Part shown: positions 1 through 8,862 of the stretch, in pieces
Position numbering within the stretch: position 1 is the stretch's first letter
Layout of the letters: each line of letters begins with the position of its first letter
Origin: Rhodoferax sp. PAMC 29310
Lineage (GTDB): Bacteria; Pseudomonadota; Gammaproteobacteria; Burkholderiales; Burkholderiaceae_C
Length of the DNA stretch: 64,000 nt
Direction of reading: 5' to 3'
Assembly (NCBI RefSeq): GCF_017948265.1
Contig: NZ_CP072852.1
Location: 2,728,001 to 2,792,000, forward strand
Made by a program: the position numbers and the translations under genes
The notes under the pieces: model-generated
Told to the model about the DNA's origin: nothing
The model's input: only the letters and a program-made list of their open reading frames with translations
Databases searched by the model: none

Positions 1-159
1 TTGCCGTCAACACTTTCTCTGACGTACTTGGGTGCTTTGTCGCCAGGCGTTGAGCCACTTCTTGACCGTCGTGCGCGACAGTCCGGTGACCTTCGCAATT
101 GCACTGTGGGAGAGTTTGTCGCGCAGTTTCATGCGCCTGACCTTGCCTATCATTTCCAT
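1..159 (-). pseudogene. istA: IS21-family transposase IstA, N-terminal remnant
   Basis: The minus strand from ATG at 159 encodes MEMIGKVRRMKLRDKLSHS followed by a helix-turn-helix segment (AIAKVTGLSRTTVKKWLN), the typical start of IS21-family IstA. After residue 38 the frame breaks near position 45: the next frame down continues GDKAPKYVRESVDG, which matches the expected IstA continuation, while the original frame stops after KC. A single-base insertion or two-base deletion would explain this. The gene runs off the left window edge, so the rest of the element and its istB helper cannot be seen. Family assignment is from recognised motif wording, not a search. Confidence 0.72.
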
Positions 160-177
160 GGTGATCACCTTTTAAGT

Positions 178-200
178 ACCTGCTGAAATATTCAGCAGGT
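178..200. repeat. 10-bp inverted repeat upstream of istA
   Basis: Perfect arms ACCTGCTGAA and TTCAGCAGGT separated by ATA lie 19 bases upstream of the istA start. It may be part of the IS21-type terminal region or a transposase operator; the sequence does not decide which. Confidence 0.6.
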
Positions 201-303
201 CAGTGGAACACCCTGGCCAGTTTTAGATTGGCACTTATCCGTTTAGATGACTAGTTTTCGGCTGGCGGCAACACCCTGCTTTCAGGCGCACTCATGCCCG
301 CAC

Positions 304-1253
304 TCACATCAGTTTGCTGCGCACCATCCAAAGATTGGACAGCGCAAACAACGTAACGAGTTGGGCCGTGTTCTTCTTCAGCCCACGGTAGCGAACGCGC
401 GCAAAACCGAACTGGCGCTTGATCACGCGAAAGGGGTGCTCAACCTTGGCACGAATGCTGGCTTTGAGCTTTTCAGCTTGATCCGCCAGTGCATCGGCTT
501 TGTTGTTCTCTTTGTCCAGTGCCCTGCGTTGGCCCGGGCGCATGGCCACATGCCAGGTGACATCTGGTCTCGCATCGGGGCGTTTCTGAAAGCCTTGGTA
601 ACCCGCATCACCAAAGGCGACTGATTCCTGCCCGTGCAGCAAGGTGTTGGCCTCGGAGATGTCGCTGACGTGGCCCGAGGTGCAGCGCACCGTATGCACC
701 AGGCCTGAGTCGGCATCCGCGCCGATATGGGCCTTCATGCCGAAACACCATTGATTACCCTTTTTACTCGAATGCATGTCAGGGTCGCGGGTTTTGTCTT
801 TGTTCTTGGTCGACGGTGGTGCGGCTATCAACGTGGCGTCCACCACCGTGCCAACTTTGAGGAGTAAGCCGCGCGCGATCAGGAGGTCATTGACGGTGGC
901 GAGAATTTGTTCGGCCAGCTTGTTTTTTCCAGTCGGTGACGGAACCTCAGAATGGTGGACTCATCGGGCAGACGCCCAAACTCTTCAAGCTGAGCAAACT
1001 GGCGGTACAGCGGGGTATCAAAGAAGGCCTCTTCCATGGCCGGATCTGAGAGCGTGAACCATTGCTGCATGAAGTGGATACGCAGCATGGTGTGAAGCGA
1101 GAACGGGGTCCTGCCGGCTCGACCTTCGGGATAGTACGGCGCAATTACTTCCACCAGCGCCGCCCACGGAACGACTTGCTACATCTGCTCCAAGAACACT
1201 TGCGTGCGGGTTCTTTTGGCAGTCAGATTGATGTTCAGGGCGGCTTGTTTCAT
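304..1253 (-). pseudogene. IS5-family transposase, broken by a stop and a frameshift
   Basis: From ATG at 1253 the minus strand reads MKQAALNINLTAKRTRTQ and continues as an IS5/IS1182-like DDE transposase (PAMEEAFFDTPLYRQFA, then VDATLIAAPPSTKNKDKTRD, and a C-terminal HPFRVIKRQFGF block). Two lesions are visible: an in-frame TAG at 1179-1181 (codon 25), and a one-base loss in an A6 tract near 926-931, where GAA AAA ACA should be GAA AAA AAC AAG. The C-terminal half is otherwise open. Bases 1302-1320, just right of the gene, look like an IS5-type terminal repeat; I found no matching left end, so the element is probably truncated as well as inactive. It sits beside the IS21 remnant. Confidence 0.8.
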
Positions 1254-1341
1254 GGATCGAATTCTCACAACCAGGGCTTACGTCAAGCAAACAGATAGGG
1301 GAGTTATGCAGAGCTTCCATAAGCGTCTTCATCTGCGGGAC

Positions 1342-3117
1342 TCAGGGCTGCAACATGCGCGCGGCGGGGTCCTCGTCAGCCAACACCTGGGCGGCCCATG
1401 GCGTGAGTTTTTCAGTGTCCGAGCGCAAGATCTCCTGCTTGACGGCCAAAATCTGCGCCGGGTGCATGGAGAAACTGCGCAGCCCCATGCCCAGCAGCAA
1501 ACGGGTCATGGTCACGTCGCCGGCCATTTCGCCGCACACACTCACCGGCTTGCCTTGCGCCTGGCACTCGGCAATCGTGTCAGCCACCAGCCGCAGCACC
1601 GCAGGGTGTGTGGGGTCATACAGGTGGGCCACCGACTCGTCCGCCCGGTCAATGGCCAAGGTGTACTGAATCAGGTCGTTGGTGCCAATCGACAAAAAGT
1701 CAAAATACTTCAGGAACAGCTTGATGGTGAGCGCCGCCGCCGGAATTTCAATCATGGCGCCAATCTTCACCTGACCATAGGCCACGCCCCGTTTGTCCAG
1801 CTCCACGCGAGCCCGCTCAAGCAAGGCCAGCGTGTGGCGAATTTCGTTGCCATGCACCAGCATCGGAATTAGTAAATTGATTTTTCCGTGCGCGGCGGCC
1901 CGCAAAATGGCCCGCAACTGGGTCCTGAACATGGCGGGATCAGCCAGGCACCAGCGAATGGCCCGCAGCCCCAACGCCGGATTCAGGTGTGCGTCTTCTT
2001 TGGCCGAGTTGTCCAGCGGCTTGTCCGCTCCCACGTCCACCGTGCGAATGGTCACCGGCAGGCCGTGCATGCCTTCAATGGCCCGGCGGTAGGCCTGGTA
2101 TTGCTCCTCCTCATTGGGCAATTTTCCCTGGCGCCCCATGAACAAAAATTCGCTTCGAAACAGGCCCACACCAACGGCGCCAACCTTGACCGCGCCCACC
2201 GTATCCTCCGGCATTTCGATATTGGCCAGCAGGTCAATCTTTTGCCCGTCCAGCGTCACCGAGGGCGTGTGCAACAGGCGCGACAAACGCCCCCGGTCCA
2301 GCTCATGCTGACGCTGCTTGAACCCATACTCCGCCAAGATGATGGGCGAGGGGTCGACCACCACCACACCTGCGTCGCCGTCAATGATGACCCAGTCGTC
2401 CTGCCGCACCAGATGACTGCTCAGCCGGGCGCCGACCACTGCGGGAATATCCAGACTTCGCGCCACAATGGCCGTGTGAGAGGTCCTGCCACCCACATCG
2501 GTGATGAAGCCGGCAAACACGCTTTGTTTGAACTGCAACATATCCGCAGGCGACAAGTCGTGGGCCACCAGAATCAGGGGAACGTCCACCGTGTCGTCCA
2601 GCAACAGGTCTTGCTGAGAGCTGTTGCGCTGAGGCCGGCTCATCGGCTGCATGATGGGAGACGCAACGCCTTTCAAAGCGCGCAAGACCTTTTCCGTGAT
2701 CTGCTCCAAGTCGGCCTTGCGCTCACGCAGGTACTCGTCTTCCATCTCGTCAAACTGGCGTGCCACCACCTCCAGCTGCGTGGTTAGCGCCCATTCGGCG
2801 TTGTAAAGACGATCGGTGATCCAGTGCTTGACACCCCCAATCAACTCCTCGTCTTCCAGCAGCATCAGGTGAACGTCCAGCAGCGCCGTCAACTCCTGAG
2901 GCGCCTCTTTGGCACTCATGTGCGCAATATTGGCCTGCAAGCGGTGCAATTCGTCCATGACCGCGTCACGTCCCGCGCGAACCCGGTCAATTTCAGCCTT
3001 AACCTGGTCTGCCGAAATGAAATAGTGGGCCACATCCACCCGACTTGAGGCCACCAACACCGCACGGCCAATGGCGATGCCGCGTGCGACCGGCAAACCA
3101 TGTATGGAGAAAGTCAC
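1342..3117 (-). CDS. ptsI: Phosphoenolpyruvate-protein phosphotransferase (PTS Enzyme I)
   Basis: Enzyme I transfers phosphate from phosphoenolpyruvate to HPr in the cytoplasm. The 591-aa protein has the HPr-binding N-terminal domain, the phosphohistidine motif GGRTSHTAIVARS with His214, and a C-terminal PEP-binding barrel (IRTVDVGADKPL; SIGTNDLIQYTLAIDR; VCGEMAGD). The GTG start at 3117 overlaps the ptsH stop (GTGA), indicating translational coupling. It is the last gene of the EIIA-HPr-EI operon. No EIIB or EIIC permease gene is in the window, so a regulatory phosphorelay is more likely than sugar uptake (inference). Confidence 0.96.
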   Translation of the reverse strand: MTFSIHGLPVARGIAIGRAVLVASSRVDVAHYFISADQVKAEIDRVRAGRDAVMDELHRLQANIAHMSAKEAPQELTALLDVHLMLLEDEELIGGVKHWITDRLYNAEWALTTQLEVVARQFDEMEDEYLRERKADLEQITEKVLRALKGVASPIMQPMSRPQRNSSQQDLLLDDTVDVPLILVAHDLSPADMLQFKQSVFAGFITDVGGRTSHTAIVARSLDIPAVVGARLSSHLVRQDDWVIIDGDAGVVVVDPSPIILAEYGFKQRQHELDRGRLSRLLHTPSVTLDGQKIDLLANIEMPEDTVGAVKVGAVGVGLFRSEFLFMGRQGKLPNEEEQYQAYRRAIEGMHGLPVTIRTVDVGADKPLDNSAKEDAHLNPALGLRAIRWCLADPAMFRTQLRAILRAAAHGKINLLIPMLVHGNEIRHTLALLERARVELDKRGVAYGQVKIGAMIEIPAAALTIKLFLKYFDFLSIGTNDLIQYTLAIDRADESVAHLYDPTHPAVLRLVADTIAECQAQGKPVSVCGEMAGDVTMTRLLLGMGLRSFSMHPAQILAVKQEILRSDTEKLTPWAAQVLADEDPAARMLQP

Positions 3118-3383
3118 TCACCCTCTCCAAACTTGTCCCCGATCAGGGCCAGCAAAGCGGTCAAGGCCTCTTCCTCGCGCTCGCCGTCCACATCAATCAC
3201 CACCGTGCTGCCCATGCCCGCGGCCAGCATCATGACGCCCATGATGCTTTTGGCATTCACGCGGCGCTCGCCTTTGGCCATCCAGACCTCACAGGGAAAA
3301 CTGCCAGCCAGCTTGGTCAGCTTGGCAGACGCCCGGGCATGCAAACCCAGCTTATTGCTGATGGTCGTGCTTGTCTTGATCAT
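3114..3383 (-). CDS. ptsH: HPr phosphocarrier protein
   Basis: HPr is the small phosphocarrier between Enzyme I and EIIA proteins. The 89-aa protein has the active-site loop LGLHARASAK with His15, and the regulatory-serine region VNAKSIMGVM with Ser46, which is the target of HPr kinase in species that have it. Its start lies 32 bases inside the end of the upstream EIIA gene and its stop overlaps ptsI, so the three genes are tightly coupled. Confidence 0.96.
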   Translation of the reverse strand: MIKTSTTISNKLGLHARASAKLTKLAGSFPCEVWMAKGERRVNAKSIMGVMMLAAGMGSTVVIDVDGEREEEALTALLALIGDKFGEGE

Positions 3384-3798
3384 TTGTCTTTCTTTGTTGA
3401 TTTTGAGGCGCCGTCACAGCGACGGACATGATCCCCTGCGCGCCTCCCGCCAGAGAACGCGTGACCAGGGATTCCAGCGACTCATGGCGGTAGGTCATCG
3501 CCCGAAGCAGCATGGGCAAATTCACACCCGACACCAGCCTGGCGCCCACTCCGTCCACCAATTTCTGCGCCACGTTGCAAGGCGTGGCGCCAAACACGTC
3601 CGTCAAAACCAGCACGTGGCTGGCGCCGAGCAAGGCCATGGCCTGGCGTGCGCCGGCCAGCGACTCTTCCGGCGGGACGTTGGGCTGAACATCAACCACG
3701 CCTACAGCGTCCGCCCCGTCGGGGAACACATGCAACACGCACTGGCGTAGTGCACTGGCCAGAGGCGCATGAGCGATGATGAGAATGCCGTTGTTCAT
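3352..3798 (-). CDS. PTS EIIA component, mannose (EIIA-Man) type
   Basis: The 148-aa protein starts MNNGILIIAHAPLASALRQC; His10 in the IIAHAPLA motif corresponds to the phosphorylated histidine of EIIA-Man proteins. The VLVLTDVFGATPCNVAQ segment is also typical. The family accepts phosphate from HPr; without EIIB/EIIC partners nearby the acceptor role is probably regulatory. The C-terminal tail is hydrophilic (QQRKTNDQDKHDHQQ) and its last 32 bases overlap ptsH. It is the first gene of the operon. Confidence 0.92.
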   Translation of the reverse strand: MNNGILIIAHAPLASALRQCVLHVFPDGADAVGVVDVQPNVPPEESLAGARQAMALLGASHVLVLTDVFGATPCNVAQKLVDGVGARLVSGVNLPMLLRAMTYRHESLESLVTRSLAGGAQGIMSVAVTAPQNQQRKTNDQDKHDHQQ

Positions 3799-3922
3799 TA
3801 TGGAGACTTTGGATGGCAGTGGCCCGGACTTGTTTTGCCGTTCAACTCTCTATCCCTGTTTGACGCGATTATGGCTGCTTACGGGTCAAGTTCCAGCTCG
3901 CCGGGTCAAGGACGACGACGGT

Positions 3923-4447
3923 CTACTCGATCTGAATGCCGTCGAAATAATCTTGGGCCACTTTATCAACATCACCATCTGCATACACGGCAACTTGGTA
4001 GAGCGCCCCGCCGGCGGCAAACCAGGCCGCCCGCATCGCCACCGGCGACCCGTCCGTCCGTTGACCAGTGGTGCGAATTTGCGTCGGCGCCAGACTCGCA
4101 CCAGCCTTTTTCAAATCAAATGGCTCCGCCTCGGCAGGCACCCCTTGCATGCTGGCCAACGTGCCCGCTTGCCAGAGCCCGCGCAGCGCGTCGGCGTCGA
4201 TCGAGCCGTCCAGAGTCACATAGGCCAAGGTGAACATGGCACCACCCGCCTCGCAGCCCATCATGGTCATTTTCACAACATGTGCCCCCAAAGGAATCGA
4301 CTGGACCCCCTGGTCGGGTCGGCAGGGAAACAGCGCGACCAAAGGGGCGCCTTCGGGGCGTAACTCGCGCCAGTTCAATGCCGGGCTGCACCCCAACAAA
4401 AGCATGGCCAATACGCTTGCCATGACAACACATCGTCGCTGCACCAT
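3923..4447 (-). CDS. Predicted lipoprotein of unknown function
   Basis: The 174-aa product begins with a short basic region and a hydrophobic stretch ending in the lipobox LLLGC, so cleavage and lipidation at that cysteine are expected and the protein should sit in the envelope. No catalytic motif is recognised. Two further cysteines (LFPCRPDQ and MMGCEAGG) could form a disulfide. It starts four bases after the stop of the DUF4197-type gene on the same strand, so the two are probably one operon. I do not recognise the family. Confidence 0.8.
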   Translation of the reverse strand: MVQRRCVVMASVLAMLLLGCSPALNWRELRPEGAPLVALFPCRPDQGVQSIPLGAHVVKMTMMGCEAGGAMFTLAYVTLDGSIDADALRGLWQAGTLASMQGVPAEAEPFDLKKAGASLAPTQIRTTGQRTDGSPVAMRAAWFAAGGALYQVAVYADGDVDKVAQDYFDGIQIE

Positions 4448-4451
4448 GGCG

Positions 4452-5156
4452 TCAGCTCAACGCACCAAAGACTTTTTTCAGCACTGAACTGCCGGTACCG
4501 ACCGGGTCTTGTCGGATTTTCTGCTCTTCTTCCCCAATCATCAGGTACAGGCCATCGAGTGATTTTCCGGTGACATAAGTCTCAATATTGGCGTCCTCTT
4601 TCTTTAGCAGCCCCAGGTCCGCAGCTTTGCCTGCCACCTGGTTGTACTTGTCCGCCATGCCCACTTTGGCTGTGGCTTGGGTGACCACCGGCAAGAACTT
4701 GATTGCCAAGGGTGCCCGGGTTTTTTCGGCAAAGAAGCTCGTGACCGAAGTCTCGCCACCGTCCAGAATGTTTTTGGCATCGCTAACGCTCATGGATTTA
4801 ACCGCGCTCACCAGCAGGTTTTTGGCCATGGGAACGGCGGACTCAGCGGCTTGATTCATGGCCGTGACCAACTCATCGACCCGACCGCCCTGGCCCAACA
4901 TGGACAGGAACTTGGCCGCATCGTCCAGATAGCCGGGCAAAGGAATTCGAACTTTTTCGTTATTCAGGAATCCACCAGGCCTGCCCAGCAGATTGACGGC
5001 GGCCAGCGCCCCTCTCTCCAGTGCCACTTTGAGACCCTGTGACGCCTCCGCTTGCGTGAGATCTCCCAGTGTGAGTGCATGGGCTCGTTGGTGCGCCATC
5101 AAAATGACGGCGGCCATCATGGGCAATGGAATGGAACTAAACTGACGACGATTCAC
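4452..5156 (-). CDS. DUF4197-like secreted protein
   Basis: The 234-aa protein has a signal peptide (start MNRRQFSSIPLPMMAAVILM, cleavage probably after AHA) followed by LGDLTQAEASQGLKVALERG, the usual opening of DUF4197 proteins, then mostly helical sequence with FFAEKTRAPLAIKFLPVVTQ. The family is periplasmic or outer-membrane associated with no established function. It is divergent from the TlpA-like gene at 5171, with only 14 bases between start codons, and is followed by a lipoprotein gene. Confidence 0.83.
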   Translation of the reverse strand: MNRRQFSSIPLPMMAAVILMAHQRAHALTLGDLTQAEASQGLKVALERGALAAVNLLGRPGGFLNNEKVRIPLPGYLDDAAKFLSMLGQGGRVDELVTAMNQAAESAVPMAKNLLVSAVKSMSVSDAKNILDGGETSVTSFFAEKTRAPLAIKFLPVVTQATAKVGMADKYNQVAGKAADLGLLKKEDANIETYVTGKSLDGLYLMIGEEEQKIRQDPVGTGSSVLKKVFGALS

Positions 5157-5170
5157 GGTGGACCCCTCTT

Positions 5171-5668
5171 ATGAAGAAAACAATTTACCTGGCCGTATTG
5201 GCCGGCGCTTTGGCGGTTGGTGGCACCGCCTATGTGCTTTCCAGCACTCCACTGGCGCCACCCAGCTCGTTTGTGATGCTTGACGGCTCCAAGAAAGATA
5301 CCTCAAGCTTTAAGGGGAAAGTCACCCTGGTCAACTTCTGGGCCACCAGTTGTGTGACTTGCGTCGCGGAAATGCCCCGCATTACTTCTACTTACGAGAA
5401 ATATGCACCCAAGGGATTTGACACCATCGCGGTGGCGATGAGCTACGACCCCCCCAGTTATGTCGTAAATTTCGCCGAAACTCGGGCGCTCCCCTTTAGC
5501 GTGGCCATCGACAACACGGGTGCCGTTGCCAAGGCCTGGGGCGAAGTCAAACTGACACCCACAACGTTCATCGTGAACAAGCGGGGTGAAATTGTCAAAC
5601 GCTATGTTGGCGAACCCAATTTTGCAGAACTCCACAAGCTGATTGAGGAGTTGTTGGCTGAGGCCTGA
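5171..5668 (+). CDS. TlpA/ResA-like thioredoxin-fold protein
   Basis: The 165-aa protein has an N-terminal membrane anchor or signal segment (residues 5-25) and a periplasmic thioredoxin fold with the redox motif CVTC (Cys61, Cys64) in VNFWATSCVTCVAEMP, and the cis-proline loop LTPTTFIVNKRG. Such proteins reduce or oxidise periplasmic thiols, often for cytochrome c maturation. Start codon and length fit the family. The next gene is galE after a 220-bp gap with no recognised signal. Confidence 0.92.
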   Translation: MKKTIYLAVLAGALAVGGTAYVLSSTPLAPPSSFVMLDGSKKDTSSFKGKVTLVNFWATSCVTCVAEMPRITSTYEKYAPKGFDTIAVAMSYDPPSYVVNFAETRALPFSVAIDNTGAVAKAWGEVKLTPTTFIVNKRGEIVKRYVGEPNFAELHKLIEELLAEA

Positions 5669-5888
5669 ACTTGTCCACCTCTAGCAGGGCCTTCTGACCC
5701 AGCCATAGGCCCCTTGTGACGGCGTTTTCTCTCAGATGCCCGTCGCCGCCCCAATATACTGACCTGCTGTGGCCTGAGGTCGCAGCGCAAATGGCAAGTG
5801 GGCCAGTTGGGTCAGCCTGTATTTGTAGCGGCGCCCGCCATCGCATTTCGGCGCCATCGAAATTTGACGGGGTTGGGAGGCCCATTTC

Positions 5889-6920
5889 ATGACGAAACAC
5901 AACAAAATTCTGGTAACAGGCGGCGCGGGCTACATTGGCAGCCACACCTGTTTGGCGCTGTTGCAAGCTGGTTATCGCGTGACAGTGTTGGACAACTACT
6001 GCAATAGCAAGCCCGAGGCGCTGAACCGGGTAGAAAAGCTGGCCGGGAAAACACTGACTCGGGTGAAAGGCGATGTACGTGACCGCGCTGCGCTAGAAGA
6101 CGCGCTGCGCCAAAGTGGCGCCACCGTGGTGATTCATTTCGCCGGACTGAAGGCGGTAGGCGAGTCAGGTGAGATGCCATTGAGCTATTACGACAACAAC
6201 GTGGTGGGCACACTGCGCCTGCTGGAGGCCATGCAAGTGTGTGGTGTGAAGTCGATGGTGTTCAGTTCGTCAGCCACGGTGTATGGCACACCTCAGCGCC
6301 TGCCGCTGACGGAGGACCATCCACTCTCGGCCACCAACCCTTACGGGCGCACCAAGCTGGTGGTGGAAGACATGCTGCGCGACGCGTTTGCTGCCAACGC
6401 CGATTGGCGTTTTGGCATTCTGCGCTACTTCAATCCCGTGGGTGCCCACGAGAGCGGCCAGATGGGGGAAGACCCGCAGGGGGTACCGAATAACCTGCTG
6501 CCCTTTGTGGCACAGGTGGCAGTGGGTCGACGCGAGCATTTGAACGTATGGGGCAGCGACTACGACACGCCCGATGGCACAGGAGTGCGCGACTACATCC
6601 ACGTGGTGGACTTGGCATTGGGCCATTTGCGCGCACTGGAAGCACTGGGTAACGCCGAGCGTGGCTTGTGCAGGGCTGTCAATCTGGGCACCGGCGTGGG
6701 CTACAGCGTGATGGACATGGTGCGGGCCTTTGAGCAAGCCAGTGGACAGCCGGTGCCGTGCAAGGTGCAGGCCCGACGCCCCGGTGACGTGGCGGCTTGC
6801 TACGCCGACCCGGCCTTTGCCAAACAGTTTTTAGACTGGGAAGCGACACGCGACCTGCCCACCATGTGCGGGGACGCTTGGCGCTGGCAGCGGCAGAACC
6901 CCCAGGGATACGAAAGTTAA
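5889..6920 (+). CDS. galE: UDP-glucose 4-epimerase
   Basis: GalE interconverts UDP-galactose and UDP-glucose using bound NAD. The 343-aa sequence shows the Rossmann motif GGAGYIGSHT (residues 11-20), the SSSATVYG segment (126-133) and the catalytic YGRTK (Tyr152, Lys156). The C-terminal GVRDYIHVVDLALGHLRAL and NLGTGVGYSVMDMV blocks are canonical. It is followed after 87 bases by a sugar-nucleotide transferase gene, suggesting surface-polysaccharide precursor supply. Confidence 0.96.
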   Translation: MTKHNKILVTGGAGYIGSHTCLALLQAGYRVTVLDNYCNSKPEALNRVEKLAGKTLTRVKGDVRDRAALEDALRQSGATVVIHFAGLKAVGESGEMPLSYYDNNVVGTLRLLEAMQVCGVKSMVFSSSATVYGTPQRLPLTEDHPLSATNPYGRTKLVVEDMLRDAFAANADWRFGILRYFNPVGAHESGQMGEDPQGVPNNLLPFVAQVAVGRREHLNVWGSDYDTPDGTGVRDYIHVVDLALGHLRALEALGNAERGLCRAVNLGTGVGYSVMDMVRAFEQASGQPVPCKVQARRPGDVAACYADPAFAKQFLDWEATRDLPTMCGDAWRWQRQNPQGYES

Positions 6921-7007
6921 ATCCGGACCGAGACCGCTGCACCGCTTCACGGTACGAGGAGTGGCAATAAATCACATGAATGCCGATCGGCAAGCAGGAA
7001 GGAACCA

Positions 7008-8111
7008 ATGACTAAAGGCATGATCTTGGCAGCCGGGCAAGGCACGCGGGTCCGCCCGTTGACGCGCGACTTACCCAAACCCATGGTTCCCATTTTGGGC
7101 AAACCAGTGATGGAATACCTGATCGAGCAAATGGCCCGCTACGGCGTGCGCGAGATCATGGTGAACGTGGCCTACCACCACCGAAAAATTGAACACTATT
7201 TCGGCGACGGCAGCCGCTGGGGTGTTGAGATCGGGTATTCCTACGAAGGCATTCTGGACCATGGCGACGTCATCCCGAAGCCACGCGGATCAGCCGGCGG
7301 CATGCGCCATATCCAGGACTTTTCTGGTTTTTTTGACGAGACCACCCTTGTGGTCTGCGGCGACGCACTGGTGGACCTGGATATTGGCGCGGCAGTGGCC
7401 GAACACAAGGAGAAAGAAGCGGTAGCCAGCGTGGTGGCGCTAGATGTAGAGCGCGACCAAGTCAAGTATTACGGCATTGTTGTCCCCGACCCAGTCGGAC
7501 GTGTCTGCTCATTTCAGGAGAAGCCAAATCCCGACGCTGCCCGCTCAACCCTTGCTAGTACAGGGATTTACCTTATGGAGCCAAGCGTCATTGACCTGAT
7601 TCCCCCTGGGCAGACCTTTGACATTGGTTCGCAATTATTCCCTTTGCTGGTGGAGAAAAACCTCCCCTTTTATGTATAGAACCGAATATTCAATTGGATC
7701 GATATTGGCCGGGTGAGTGACTACTGGACCGTGCTTCAACGAGTGCTGCGGGGAGAGGTCGCCAACATGGATATACCCGGCCGTGAAGTGCGCTCCGGTG
7801 TTTGGGTGGGCTTAAACACGCGAGTCGACTGGGACCATGTGGAGGTCGAAGGGCCGGTGTATATTGGCTCGAGCGTAAAAATTGAACCCGGCGCTCGTAT
7901 CATCGGCCCAACTTGGATCGGCCACGGCAGCCACGTTCGAGCGGGGGCGACTGTCGAGCGAAGCGTGCTGTTTGACTACACCCGCATTGGCGAGGGGATG
8001 AAATTCACCGACATGATTGTTTCACCCGAGTATTGCGTGCACAACAAGGGCGAGACCTTTTACCGGGGTGACGATCATTGCGACTTGCGCTGGAGCGACG
8101 CTCGGGGCTAG
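7008..8111 (+). pseudogene. NDP-sugar pyrophosphorylase-like protein interrupted by one in-frame amber codon
   Basis: The first 223 codons encode a nucleotidyltransferase domain: MILAAGQGTRVRPLTRDLPK, with the pyrophosphorylase signature and FQEKPNPD. A TAG at 7677-7679 interrupts the frame. The same frame then continues without another lesion (NRIFNWIDIGRVSDYW, then a hexapeptide-repeat left-handed beta-helix, PVYIGSSVKIEPGARIIGP) to TAG at 8109. Together this gives the expected ~367-aa architecture of mannose-1-phosphate guanylyltransferase or glucose-1-phosphate nucleotidyltransferase homologues. TAG probably replaced CAG. It may be a recent nonsense mutation, a sequencing error or a readthrough site. 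If no readthrough occurs, only the N-terminal domain is made. Confidence 0.85.
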
Positions 8112-8261
8112 TTTATAGCGTCAAGACTGTCCATCGGAGACGAGAACAGCCCGTTGTGTGCAGCCATGCTCCCAACGGGGGCCTCTCGCGCATCCACAAC
8201 ACGTCACAAACCGCTTCAACAACTCCAAAGCGTTTAGAGGAGTGTGAACACGCCTCCCAAC

Positions 8262-8711
8262 TCACTCCTTGCGGAAGGCATCGTGGCAGGTTTTGCAACT
8301 GCCGCCGGTGGCGTTGACAGCGGCTTTGATGCTGTCGAGGTTGCCGGTTTTGGCAGCAGCGGACAGTTTTACCATTTCGGCTTGCATCTTTTCAGCGTAT
8401 TCGTCAAACTTGGCGCGCTCTTTCCAGATCTCTGGCTTGGCACGGGTGTCCCCTTTGTCGGTGCCTTCTCCAAACGCCGTCCACGGCAGACGGCTGACAT
8501 ATTCGGCCACGGCGGCGCTGTCGGCGGCCACTTTGGCATCAAACGGAATCTTGCCCCCGGCCATGCCAGCGACACGCCCAAAATTTTGCTGCATGACAAA
8601 CAAGGCACTCTTGCGGTACTTGACAGCGTCTTCGGCCTTGGCAAACTGTGCGTGAGCGGGGCCGTAGGCGGCAACGGCGGCAATGAGAACAAGTGACAAG
8701 ATAGGCTTCAT
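8262..8711 (-). CDS. Cytochrome c' family protein
   Basis: The 149-aa protein has a signal peptide ending AHA (residues 1-21) and a single C-terminal haem motif CKTCH (Cys139, Cys142, His143), the layout of four-helix cytochrome c' proteins. RKSALFVMQQNFGRVAGM near the N terminus is the usual helix A. Family members are periplasmic and often bind NO. It is divergent from the cytochrome b561 gene at 8863, a common pairing that may form a membrane-to-periplasm electron link (inference). Confidence 0.92.
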   Translation of the reverse strand: MKPILSLVLIAAVAAYGPAHAQFAKAEDAVKYRKSALFVMQQNFGRVAGMAGGKIPFDAKVAADSAAVAEYVSRLPWTAFGEGTDKGDTRAKPEIWKERAKFDEYAEKMQAEMVKLSAAAKTGNLDSIKAAVNATGGSCKTCHDAFRKE

Positions 8712-8862
8712 CAGAACTCCTTGGTAACAGGGTATTTAAACTAGCGAAATTAGTGTACTGAAAAGTCAATTTTTGTGCAGCGCTTGCTTACCCTATGGCG
8801 GCCGCGCGAAACAAGGAAGCCTTCGTTGGTATTCTCTATTCACGTCAAAGCGGAGATTCAAC

